Positions 1 to 8,010 of a stretch of DNA of 34,844 nucleotides are shown here, in pieces. The notes under the pieces are model-generated. The model ran no database searches. It was not told the DNA's origin and saw nothing but the letters and a program-made list of their open reading frames with translations. Numbering within the stretch: position 1 is the stretch's first letter; each line of letters opens with the position of its first letter. The stretch comes from JAPLDA01 sp043783155 (GTDB taxonomy: Bacteria > Bacteroidota > Bacteroidia > AKYH767-A > 2013-40CM-41-45). A program made the position numbers and the translations under genes. The stretch is from assembly GCA_043783155.1 (NCBI GenBank), contig JAYVZS010000053.1:1-34844 (forward strand), read 5' to 3'.

Positions 1-408
1 TGAGCGGAGTCGAAGCATGAGCGGAGTCGAAGCATGAGTGAAGTCGAAGCATGAGCGAAGTCGAAGGGTGAACGGAGTCATGCTGAGCGGAGTCGAAGCA
101 TGAGCGAAGTCGAAGCATGAGCGAAGTCGAAGCATGAGCGAAGTCGAAGCATGGGCGAAGTCGAAGCATGGCCTACACGCCCTTCGACTTCGCTCAGGGT
201 GACTGCGACGCGGAGTCATGCTGAGCGGAGTCGAAGCATGAGCGGAGTCGAAGCATGACCTACACGCCCTTCGACTTCGCTCAGGGTGACTGCGACGCGA
301 AGTCGAAGCATGAGCGAAGTCGAAGCATGAGCGGAGGCGAAGCATGGCCTACACGCCCTTCGACTTCGCTCAGGGTGACTGCGACGCGGAGTCGAAGCAT
401 GTGTGAAG
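1..408. repeat. GC-rich tandem repeat of a 17-base unit with a higher-order long unit
   Basis: A 17-base unit, TGAGCGAAGTCGAAGCA and close variants (GAG for AAG, GGG at the end), is repeated head to tail. Three near-identical copies of a longer segment of about 41 bases begin at 172, 259 and 348, so spacing is 87 and 89 bases and there is a higher-order period. The longer segment contains the reverse complement of the short unit (CTTCGACTTCGC), so neighbouring units can pair into strong hairpins. The array may extend beyond the left edge of the window. The same core recurs at 32801-32856. No reading frame is convincing here. It differs strongly in composition from the A+T-rich sequence that starts at about 409. 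Confidence 0.95.
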
Positions 409-457
409 TAAACTTTTAAAATAAATTTAAAACAGTTTCTTGAACTAAAATTTTATC

Positions 458-1954
458 ATGGGTATTGTAATCCGGCAAAGCATAAAAACAAGTATCGTTT
501 CCTACATCGGAATGGCGCTCGGATATGTGAATACGCTTCTTTTATTTCCGTACGTGCTGAACCCTGAACAGATAGGATTGATGCGGCTTTTGCTTGACAT
601 CGCATTTTTAGCAGCTCCTTTCGCCCAACTTGGAATCAGCAACATCGCGCTTCGTTTCTTCCCTCACTTCAAAGATGAAAGCAAACGGCACAACGGTTTC
701 CTGTTTCTATTGCTGATAACAGGGTTTGTCGGCTTTTCTCTTTTCTCTGTTTTTCTTCTTGTGTTCAAGGGATTTCTGTTTCATGCCTTCGAAGCCAATT
801 CACCTTTGTTTATTCAATACATCTATTTTCTGCTGCCACTTACTTTTTTTGTTGTCTTCTACCAGATATTTGAATCATACGCACAGTCGTTTCTGAAAAT
901 AGTTGTACCCAGTTTTATACGGGAAGTGATGTTGAGATTGATGGCATGTGTATGTGTCATTTTATTCCTGTATCAATTTATCCAATTGAAGGGATTTATT
1001 ATCCTGATCGTATCCTCGTACGGTATCGGATTGCTACTCATTATTTTTTACATCGGTTACTTAAAAAAATTATACCTCAAGCCGGATTTTCGTTTTACCA
1101 AAACTTCATTGCTGAAAGAAATGCAGATGTATGGCTTATGGGTTTTGCTCGGCGGCGCCGGCGGATTACTCGTTACAAAAATTGACACGCTGATGATCAG
1201 TTCGATGTCCGGTCTTGCAAAAACAGGTGTTTACAGCATTGCCTTTTTCATTGCCACGATTATCGAAATTCCAAGACGAACAATTTCACAGATCGCCTAT
1301 CCGCTGGTCGCAGATGCATGGAAGAACAATGATCTTCCGAAAATCAAAAAGCTATATGAAAAGTCGGCGCTGAATCAACTGATCGTTGGAAGTTTTCTAT
1401 TCATCGGCATCTGGGCGAACATCGACAGCATCTTCGCATTGATTCCCAAAGGAGAAATTTATTCGGCAGGAAAGTATGTGGTGTTCTTTGTCGGCATCGG
1501 AAAGTTAGTTGACATGGCAACTGGCATCAATGCGGAAATTATTATCACCTCAAAATATTATCGCTTTGATATTGTTTCGGTTTGTTGTCTTGCCGTGTTA
1601 GCGATCGTAACCAACCTGATTTTTATCCCCATCTATGGAATTACAGGAGCAGCGATCGCGGCGGCTATCTCTATGTTTCTTTTTAATTTGATCCGTTTTA
1701 CTTTCATCAAAATAAAATTCGGACTGCAACCGTATTCATGGAAGATATTAATTGCATTGGTTGTTCCTGTTATAGCTTATTTTATATCCACACTAATTCC
1801 TTTGCAACAGCACATTTTTATTGACATCTTTTTACGTTCAGTAATTGTTACAGTTGTATTCTTTGTTTTGATTGTCGGATTAAAAGTTTCAGAAGACGTA
1901 AACGCGACGCTTTACAAAGTGTTTTTAATAGTAAAAAACGTTAGGAAGAAATAA
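458..1954 (+). CDS. Polysaccharide/oligosaccharide flippase (Wzx/MATE-like, MOP superfamily)
   Basis: This 498-residue protein is almost entirely hydrophobic, with about 12 to 14 membrane segments separated by short basic loops. The first helices (GMALGYVNTLLLFPYVL) and the conserved early helix with small residues (APFAQLGISNIALRFF) resemble the polysaccharide biosynthesis protein/oligosaccharide flippase branch of the MOP superfamily. Such proteins move lipid-linked glycans across the inner membrane. Length is normal for the family. The ATG at 458 gives a good N-terminus. Sequence upstream is the repeat block, and the next gene lies about 100 bases downstream with its own likely promoter. 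The nearby GT2 gene (7234) and the glycan genes at 25568-32701 fit a surface-glycan role. The substrate cannot be told from sequence. Confidence 0.85.
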   Translation: MGIVIRQSIKTSIVSYIGMALGYVNTLLLFPYVLNPEQIGLMRLLLDIAFLAAPFAQLGISNIALRFFPHFKDESKRHNGFLFLLLITGFVGFSLFSVFLLVFKGFLFHAFEANSPLFIQYIYFLLPLTFFVVFYQIFESYAQSFLKIVVPSFIREVMLRLMACVCVILFLYQFIQLKGFIILIVSSYGIGLLLIIFYIGYLKKLYLKPDFRFTKTSLLKEMQMYGLWVLLGGAGGLLVTKIDTLMISSMSGLAKTGVYSIAFFIATIIEIPRRTISQIAYPLVADAWKNNDLPKIKKLYEKSALNQLIVGSFLFIGIWANIDSIFALIPKGEIYSAGKYVVFFVGIGKLVDMATGINAEIIITSKYYRFDIVSVCCLAVLAIVTNLIFIPIYGITGAAIAAAISMFLFNLIRFTFIKIKFGLQPYSWKILIALVVPVIAYFISTLIPLQQHIFIDIFLRSVIVTVVFFVLIVGLKVSEDVNATLYKVFLIVKNVRKK

Positions 1955-2009
1955 TTTTTCCTCTTTTCATACTTTCGGCTGATTCTAAGAGATAAATCTT
2001 CGCTTTCTA

Positions 2010-2040
2010 TTGCCTTACTCCCAAATAATTCTTATTGTTG
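2010..2040 (+). promoter_or_regulatory. Possible Bacteroidota-type promoter for the first LamG/T9SS gene
   Basis: TTG at 2010-2012 is followed after 20 bases by TATTGTTG at 2033-2040, one mismatch from the Bacteroidota -7 consensus TAnnTTTG. It would give a very short leader before the ATG at 2053. Pattern match only. Confidence 0.4.
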
Positions 2041-2052
2041 CTATGAAATATA

Positions 2053-4992
2053 ATGACAATGAAACAACTTTACTTTGTTAGTTGTATACTTTTTTGGTTG
2101 AATGCAATGTCGCAACCTACTACAGGATTGGTTGCGCACTACACCTTTTCGGGTAACGCGAACGATGTTAGCGGAAATGGGAACAATGGAGTTATTCATG
2201 GTGCAACTTTAGTTGCTGATCAATTTGGAAATGTAAACAATGCCTATTTATTTAACGGAAGCAGTGATTATATTGATATTCCTGCTGGCTCCTTTCTTCT
2301 CAATAATTACACTTATTCAATCTGTATAAAACCAACAGCAAATCCACCCAGCTCCAACATTAGGGCCTTTCTTGATTTTGGTAATTCAACCGCTGACCAA
2401 CACGTTGCAATTGCGAATACCATCCCTTACCCTCTTGGTTTTGGATTTTTAAGTTATTACTCAACCGTAAATACTGCTGACTTAGCTATTGCCGGTTCTT
2501 TGCCTCCATTAAACACTTATTACCATATAGTCGCTACGCGCAGCAATTCATATCTAAAGTTATATGTTAACGGAATCATTGTAGACTCCGTTATTGCCCA
2601 TGGTGCTCCCAATTATGGGACTGGCGCCAAACAAGGAAGAATTGGATGCAGAGTTGGGAACTCTCAATTTTTCCAAGGCGTAATCGATGATGTTGCTATA
2701 TACAATCGTGTTCTTACAGACGCTGAAATACAAAGCTATTCATGCACGGCATCTCCAAATTCCGGGTTGGTGGGCTGTTACCCACTGGATAACAATGCAA
2801 ACGACTATAGCGGAAATAATTATAACGGAACAGCACATGGTTTAACGCCAACAACTGACAGGTTTGGAAACGCAAATAGTGCCTATCATTTTTCGGGATC
2901 AAGTAGTTATGTAGGACTTCCAACAACCGGTTATCTTCTGAATGAATATTCTTATTCGCTTTGGTGCAGGCCTACTAATCTGCCGCCTTTATCCGGAGGA
3001 GCGTATTGTCTGATGGCTATTGGAAACAATGTTGCCGATCAACACATTCTTGTTAACAATACTCCGATACCTTATGTTGGATTCGGTGCTGGAACATACA
3101 ACTCAAGTGGTACTGGGAATGCATGTTACAATGGTACGCTTCCGACAATTAACCAATGGTACCATGTGGTAATGACCCGTAACAATACAACCATGAAACT
3201 TTATGTGAACGGGGTCCTTGGTTGTTCAGTCAATTACTCGAATGCAAATGCAGGATATTTGAATCTTCCCGCCGTAGCCACAATTGGGTCTAGACTCGAC
3301 GCCTTTACCCAGCTTTTTCAGGGAGACATTGATGATGTGAGAATTTACAATCGTGTGTTGACGCAGTCAGAAATTCAAAACATGCCTGCCTCTTGCAATT
3401 GTTCAGTCGCAGTTAACCTGGGTCCTGATACCATCACCTGCAATGGAAATTCAATCACACTGAATGCAGGCAGCACAGGAACAAGTTATCATTGGTATTC
3501 AGGGAATAATCCTCTTCCGAATGATACGTTGCAAACTTATCAGCCATCTCAAAGCGGAACATACAGCGTTGTCGTTGACAATGGTGTATGCACGGCAACA
3601 GATACTGTTCATATAGACTTCCAACCTGTTTATACCATAACTGTGTCACCGGTAACATCCTGCGGCAACTATATACTTCCCTGGGGCACAACAGCAGTTT
3701 CGACGAATAATTACAGTCATATATATAGTCCAAATGGTTGCGACAGTATTATTACCATCCCTGTTACTATCAATCCTGAATACAACATTGTTTTAAATCC
3801 TGTTGCCAGCTGCGACACGTTTGCACTTCCCTGGGGTGGATCAGCAACAACGACAAATAATTATAGCCATACTTACAATTCTATTTATGGGTGTGACAGC
3901 ATTGTGAATGTCCATGTCACCATCAACCATCCCTATAACGTAACGGCAGCTCCTGTTACCGCTTGCGATAGCTCAATACTTCCGTGGGGCGGATATGTAG
4001 TAACAACTAATAATTATGTTCATACTTACAGCAGCGTAAGTGGTTGCGACAGCACAGTCAGCATTCAGATAACAGTAAATCCCTCCTATCACTTTAGTTC
4101 GCCTCATGTTATTTCTTGTGGCCAATATATTCTCCCTTGGGGAAGCATTGCGATAACAACAGGCATCTACACCCATTCTGTTCAAACAATTTATGGCTGT
4201 GACAGTACACGTAGTGTTAATGTGACAATTAATTACATACCACAAGTAACAGCTTTTTCAAACAGTCCTGTTTGCGAAGGAGATTCTCTCCTTTTGAATT
4301 CCACTACAGATACAGTGGTTGGTTTTAATTGGACAGGGCCGAACGGATTTCATTCCCATCTCCAAAATCCAATTTTGACAAATTTCATTCTTTCAGACAC
4401 AGGCATTTACACTCTCCATGCAGGATCTCCGAACGGATGCTCGCCACTACCCATACAAATGCATGTGATATCAGCAAATACAAAGGTGAATGTTACAGGT
4501 TCTGATCCACTATGTCTCGGCGATACGCTTTTGTTTAAAAGTGATTATATCCCAAACGCCGTCTACAACTGGACAGGACCAAATGGTTTTAGTTCTCATC
4601 TTCAAAATCCTGTCGTTCTGAATCTCTCTCCGCTTGATTCCGGCAACTATTCACTCTATATAACAACAACCGGCTGCTCAAGCGACACTTCATTTATACA
4701 TGAGGGAACTGTTATTTCTTCTATCGATCAAATACTGTTACCCAATGTCTTTTCTCCAAACAACGATTCTAAAAACGATCTCTACTACTTAGCGGATGTT
4801 GAGGATTTTGAAATGAAAATCTTTAATCGATGGGGACAGGAACTCATTACATTGTCACCCTCAAAAAAAATATGGGACGGAACATTTTCAGGAAAAGCAG
4901 TTCCGGAAGGAATGTATTTTTATATTCTGAAAGGATCCAACTGTAAAGGCGAACCCATTACACGAACAGGCAACATTTCTCTTTTCAGATAA
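2053..4992 (+). CDS. Secreted multi-domain adhesin-like protein: two LamG domains, Ig-like modules, T9SS type B C-terminal domain
   Basis: This 979-residue protein starts with a signal peptide (about residues 1-21, ending NAMSQ). Two concanavalin-like LamG domains follow (about 27-230 and 238-443), each ending in a similar motif (YNRVLTDAEIQ, YNRVLTQSEIQ). An Ig-like segment (about 450-524) is next, then four tandem modules of about 50 residues (524-728), each with a conserved Cys near PWG and a second Cys in GCDS. Two further Ig/PKD-like modules share WTGPNGF (about 726-882). The last ~95 residues (LPNVFSPNNDSKNDL, then FNRWGQE and PEGMYFYIL) are a gliding-motility/type B T9SS sorting domain. 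Export across the outer membrane and a binding or adhesion role follow from the family; the ligand is unknown. The start could be 2053 or the ATG two codons later. Confidence 0.88.
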   Translation: MTMKQLYFVSCILFWLNAMSQPTTGLVAHYTFSGNANDVSGNGNNGVIHGATLVADQFGNVNNAYLFNGSSDYIDIPAGSFLLNNYTYSICIKPTANPPSSNIRAFLDFGNSTADQHVAIANTIPYPLGFGFLSYYSTVNTADLAIAGSLPPLNTYYHIVATRSNSYLKLYVNGIIVDSVIAHGAPNYGTGAKQGRIGCRVGNSQFFQGVIDDVAIYNRVLTDAEIQSYSCTASPNSGLVGCYPLDNNANDYSGNNYNGTAHGLTPTTDRFGNANSAYHFSGSSSYVGLPTTGYLLNEYSYSLWCRPTNLPPLSGGAYCLMAIGNNVADQHILVNNTPIPYVGFGAGTYNSSGTGNACYNGTLPTINQWYHVVMTRNNTTMKLYVNGVLGCSVNYSNANAGYLNLPAVATIGSRLDAFTQLFQGDIDDVRIYNRVLTQSEIQNMPASCNCSVAVNLGPDTITCNGNSITLNAGSTGTSYHWYSGNNPLPNDTLQTYQPSQSGTYSVVVDNGVCTATDTVHIDFQPVYTITVSPVTSCGNYILPWGTTAVSTNNYSHIYSPNGCDSIITIPVTINPEYNIVLNPVASCDTFALPWGGSATTTNNYSHTYNSIYGCDSIVNVHVTINHPYNVTAAPVTACDSSILPWGGYVVTTNNYVHTYSSVSGCDSTVSIQITVNPSYHFSSPHVISCGQYILPWGSIAITTGIYTHSVQTIYGCDSTRSVNVTINYIPQVTAFSNSPVCEGDSLLLNSTTDTVVGFNWTGPNGFHSHLQNPILTNFILSDTGIYTLHAGSPNGCSPLPIQMHVISANTKVNVTGSDPLCLGDTLLFKSDYIPNAVYNWTGPNGFSSHLQNPVVLNLSPLDSGNYSLYITTTGCSSDTSFIHEGTVISSIDQILLPNVFSPNNDSKNDLYYLADVEDFEMKIFNRWGQELITLSPSKKIWDGTFSGKAVPEGMYFYILKGSNCKGEPITRTGNISLFR

Positions 4993-5021
4993 GATCCCCT
5001 AAAAAAGGTAAATCTATTTGC

Positions 5022-5051
5022 TTGGAAATTAAAATATATACAGTTCCTTTG
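5022..5051 (+). promoter_or_regulatory. Possible promoter for the second LamG/T9SS gene
   Basis: TTG at 5022-5024, a 19-base spacer, then TTCCTTTG at 5044-5051, one mismatch from TAnnTTTG. The site lies about 25 bases before the preferred ATG at 5076. This also argues against reading the TTG at 5022 as the start codon. Confidence 0.4.
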
Positions 5052-5075
5052 AACTTGATTATACCAATCCACATC

Positions 5076-7124
5076 ATGATGAAAACAATCTTTACCTTCC
5101 TACTTAGCTTCATCTCGTTTGTAGCTTTATCACAAGACAGAATTTATCCGCTCGATGGAAACGCGAATGAAATTTTAAATGGTCTTAACGGGACGATGGG
5201 AACTGGAATTAATCAGCCTACACCAACCACCGATCGTTTTAATCGTGATAGTTCTGCGCTCTATTTTAATGGAGACGATTTCATAAATCTACCGATTACG
5301 GGCATGACTGCTCCAACATATACTGTTTCCGCATGGCTTTCATATCCCAATGTACTGAATAATGTCAGAATGTGGTTTACAGTTGGTAATCATTCAACAA
5401 CTGACCAATGGTTTGGAATGGGAGCAAGTCTGGCGTTCAATGGAATTGCTTGCAGTGGCTACAGGATTGGTATGAATTATTTTGGTGTAGCTTCCAATGG
5501 ACAACCAACTCCGAACCAATGGTACCATGTAATTTGCATTTACGATACGAATTATGTAAGCATGTATGTTAACGGGCAACTGATAAACATTGACTCTAAT
5601 TACAACGCCTTACCTGATTATGGAAGCAATCCTACAGCATTAATAGGATCAAGAAGTATAAACTTATCCGGATGGATTGGTTCGATCGATGATTTGCACT
5701 ATTATGATCATGCACTTACAACTTTTCAGATTGATTCAATGTTTGCAAGTGGATCGAATAAAGTAACGGGAACCTGTTTCATCGATTTAAACGGGAATGC
5801 AGTCAAAGATTCGAATGAAACGTATGCAACCGGAATTGAAGTGATGAGTGTTTCTGATTCGACGCAATCATTCTCTTGTATAACCAACAGTTCTGGATCG
5901 TTTACAACCATTGTAGATACCGGCAATGTTATTACAAACCCAATTGTACCATCTTACCATGTACTTCCCGGTTCATTCAATTCTCAGCATTCCGGCTATG
6001 GAAATACTGATACCGTTATGTTTGCACTTACTCCGATCAGCGGAATAACTGATGGAAGTATTTCTTTGGTTCCCGTAACTTCTGCCGTTCCCGGGTTCAA
6101 CGCCAGATATGATTTGGTTCTTTACAACAATGGTACTGACACACTTTCTGGAACGATCATGTTAATCATGCCGCCGTACCTTGCGTATATATCAAGCGTT
6201 CCTGCGGCGGATTCTCTCGTTGTTAATACATTACTGGGAGACACCCTTTTCTGGAACATCTCCGGGCTGGCACCGCTTCAGTCATCCATTATTAACCTTG
6301 AGGTATACCTTGCTCCTCCTCCGGTTTTTAATCTCGCTGACACGCTAAATTTTTATGTTTCACTGGATGTGACAAGTTTACCGTTTGATACTTATACCGA
6401 GAATAACTTCGCTTATGTACGGCAGGCTGTTGTTGCTTCGCATGATCCGAATGACAAAACCGTTCTCGAAGGAAATTCAATTACGTCTGCACAGATCAGC
6501 GCCGGAAATTATCTGACCTATGTGATCAGGTTTCAAAACAGCGGGAACATGGCTGCAAGAATTGTTTCCGTCCTTGATACATTATCATCTAATCTCGACT
6601 GGAATACATTTGAAATGATTCATTCAAGCCATGCATATAATGTATCGAGGCAAAATGGAAATATCCTTCGATGGGATTTCCCGAATATATTTCTTGCCGA
6701 TAGCGCTACTGACCCGGAAGGCAGTCAGGGTTTTGTTAGTTACAGGATTAAACCGAAGACTAACTTATCGATTGGTTCTGTTGTTGAAAACACTGCTAAT
6801 GTCTATTTTGATTTTAATTTACCCGTTGTTACCAATACGACCAGAACAACTGTAAATGCTGCAGTGCTATCGACCAGTCACCTTGTAAAACAAAGTAACC
6901 AGTTGTTCCTTTATCCAAATCCTGTATCCGATAATTTAATGATTGACGGAGCTAACCTGAATGGTATTGTCTCCATTTATAACTCCCTCGGAGAGAAAAT
7001 GAAAGAATTTAAAATCGTGAATGAAAAAACTGAATTTAATGTCTCTGCTTTTTCCAAAGGAATTTATTACATTTCCTATTTAGACGGTAAGATAACATTG
7101 AATAATAAGTTCATCAAGGAGTAA
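5076..7124 (+). CDS. Secreted LamG protein with SHDPNDK-type domain and T9SS type A sorting domain
   Basis: The ATG at 5076 (or 5079) is preferred over an upstream TTG because it starts a clean signal peptide (MMKTIFTFLLSF, cleaved near ALSQ). The product is about 682 residues. A LamG domain covers about 21-221. A segment resembling an SdrB/carboxypeptidase-like fold follows (FIDLNGNAVKDSNE, about 230-290). A long beta-rich region contains the SHDPNDK motif (about 455-461), a mark of a repeat-like domain common in Bacteroidota secreted proteins. The C-terminus (FLYPNPVSDNLMI to the end, about 610-682) is a type A T9SS sorting signal. It lies about 80 bases after the type B LamG protein and resembles its LamG region, so the two may be paralogous surface proteins. 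A strong terminator follows at 7142. Confidence 0.87.
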   Translation: MMKTIFTFLLSFISFVALSQDRIYPLDGNANEILNGLNGTMGTGINQPTPTTDRFNRDSSALYFNGDDFINLPITGMTAPTYTVSAWLSYPNVLNNVRMWFTVGNHSTTDQWFGMGASLAFNGIACSGYRIGMNYFGVASNGQPTPNQWYHVICIYDTNYVSMYVNGQLINIDSNYNALPDYGSNPTALIGSRSINLSGWIGSIDDLHYYDHALTTFQIDSMFASGSNKVTGTCFIDLNGNAVKDSNETYATGIEVMSVSDSTQSFSCITNSSGSFTTIVDTGNVITNPIVPSYHVLPGSFNSQHSGYGNTDTVMFALTPISGITDGSISLVPVTSAVPGFNARYDLVLYNNGTDTLSGTIMLIMPPYLAYISSVPAADSLVVNTLLGDTLFWNISGLAPLQSSIINLEVYLAPPPVFNLADTLNFYVSLDVTSLPFDTYTENNFAYVRQAVVASHDPNDKTVLEGNSITSAQISAGNYLTYVIRFQNSGNMAARIVSVLDTLSSNLDWNTFEMIHSSHAYNVSRQNGNILRWDFPNIFLADSATDPEGSQGFVSYRIKPKTNLSIGSVVENTANVYFDFNLPVVTNTTRTTVNAAVLSTSHLVKQSNQLFLYPNPVSDNLMIDGANLNGIVSIYNSLGEKMKEFKIVNEKTEFNVSAFSKGIYYISYLDGKITLNNKFIKE

Positions 7125-7141
7125 TTGGAATTTATGAGCTT

Positions 7142-7182
7142 AACGGCTAAGTGAACTTCGATGTCCACTTAGCCGTTTTTTT
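7142..7182 (+). terminator. Intrinsic terminator after the second LamG/T9SS gene
   Basis: Perfect 12-base stem (AACGGCTAAGTG at 7142-7153 with CACTTAGCCGTT at 7166-7177), a 12-base loop and a run of seven T ending at 7182. It lies 18 bases after the stop codon. Confidence 0.9.
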
Positions 7183-7233
7183 ATTCATGCTAAGCCTTGC
7201 AACGTTTTTTCGTTTTAACTTGCACCGCGAATC

Positions 7234-8010
7234 ATGGAATCAAACACTCCTCTTGTCACTTTTATTACGGTTGTTTACAACGGCGTTACTGAACTGGAAC
7301 AGACGATCAAAAGCATTCTTGCCCAGACTGACAAGCGATTTGAATATTACATCATCGATGGCGGGTCCACTGACGGTACACTCGAACTAATTGCAAAATA
7401 CAAATCCCAAATCGCAGGTTTCATTTCCGAAAAAGACAATGGTTTGTATGATGCAATGAACAAAGGAATGAAAATGGGGAACGGACAATACCTGTGGTTT
7501 ATGAATGCCGGCGACCAGGTTTATTCGAATCAAACATTAGAGAAAATATTTTCATCGGAGGCCAACGTCCCTCGCCCCTCGTCCCTCGTCCCGGATATTA
7601 TTTATGGAGAAACAGAAATTCTCGATAAAGACGGAAACTCGCTCGGTGACCGGCGTCTGAAAGCTCCGAAAAAATTAACATGGAGAAGTCTTCAATGGGG
7701 AATGGTTGTGTGCCATCAATCTTTTTTAGTGACGCGTGAAAAATGTTTTCAATACAACCTGGAATACACTTTCGCTGCCGATATCGACTGGATGATCCGG
7801 ATCCTCATGCAGAGCACACAAGTCCGCAATGCAGAATTGATACTCTGTAAATTCAAATCAGGCGGAGTGTCTCAAAAAAACATCCGACACAGTTTGAAAG
7901 AACGATTCGGAATCATGGTTCATTACTATGGATTTTTCACCACGCTTTTCAACCACGTCATACTCGGAACAAAATTCTTCTTCTATTATTTACGCCACCG
8001 GCGTATTTGA
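7234..8010 (+). CDS. Family 2 glycosyltransferase
   Basis: This 258-residue enzyme has a GT-A fold typical of family GT2: an N-terminal strand FITVVYN, the IDGGSTDGT loop, SEKDNGLYDAMNKG, and FMNAGD at the metal/nucleotide site. It resembles WcaA/WcaE-like transferases of exopolysaccharide clusters, with no membrane anchor, so it probably acts at the inner face of the cytoplasmic membrane on a lipid-linked glycan. The ATG at 7234 starts immediately before the conserved N-terminus. Its last 21 bases overlap the 3' end of the convergent YfhO gene. An unusual 7-base tandem repeat is built into the reading frame (7562-7592), encoding a Pro/Arg/Ser-rich insert between FSSEAN and DIIYGE. The exact sugar is unknown. 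Confidence 0.88.
   Translation: MESNTPLVTFITVVYNGVTELEQTIKSILAQTDKRFEYYIIDGGSTDGTLELIAKYKSQIAGFISEKDNGLYDAMNKGMKMGNGQYLWFMNAGDQVYSNQTLEKIFSSEANVPRPSSLVPDIIYGETEILDKDGNSLGDRRLKAPKKLTWRSLQWGMVVCHQSFLVTREKCFQYNLEYTFAADIDWMIRILMQSTQVRNAELILCKFKSGGVSQKNIRHSLKERFGIMVHYYGFFTTLFNHVILGTKFFFYYLRHRRI
7562..7592. repeat. 7-base tandem repeat inside the GT2 reading frame
   Basis: Heptamers of the form CCCTCGY repeat from 7569 to 7592, preceded by a related word (CCAACGT). They code for about ten residues that interrupt an otherwise ordinary GT2 sequence in frame. The period matches the intergenic heptamer arrays elsewhere in the window. Confidence 0.8.

Noticed and set aside
1..408. CRISPR array
   Set aside because: Units are joined head to tail with no unique spacers and no cas genes are present; it is a tandem repeat.
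5022..5075. N-terminal extension of the second LamG protein from a TTG start
   Set aside because: The ATG at 5076 begins a proper signal peptide and a likely promoter overlaps the extension.
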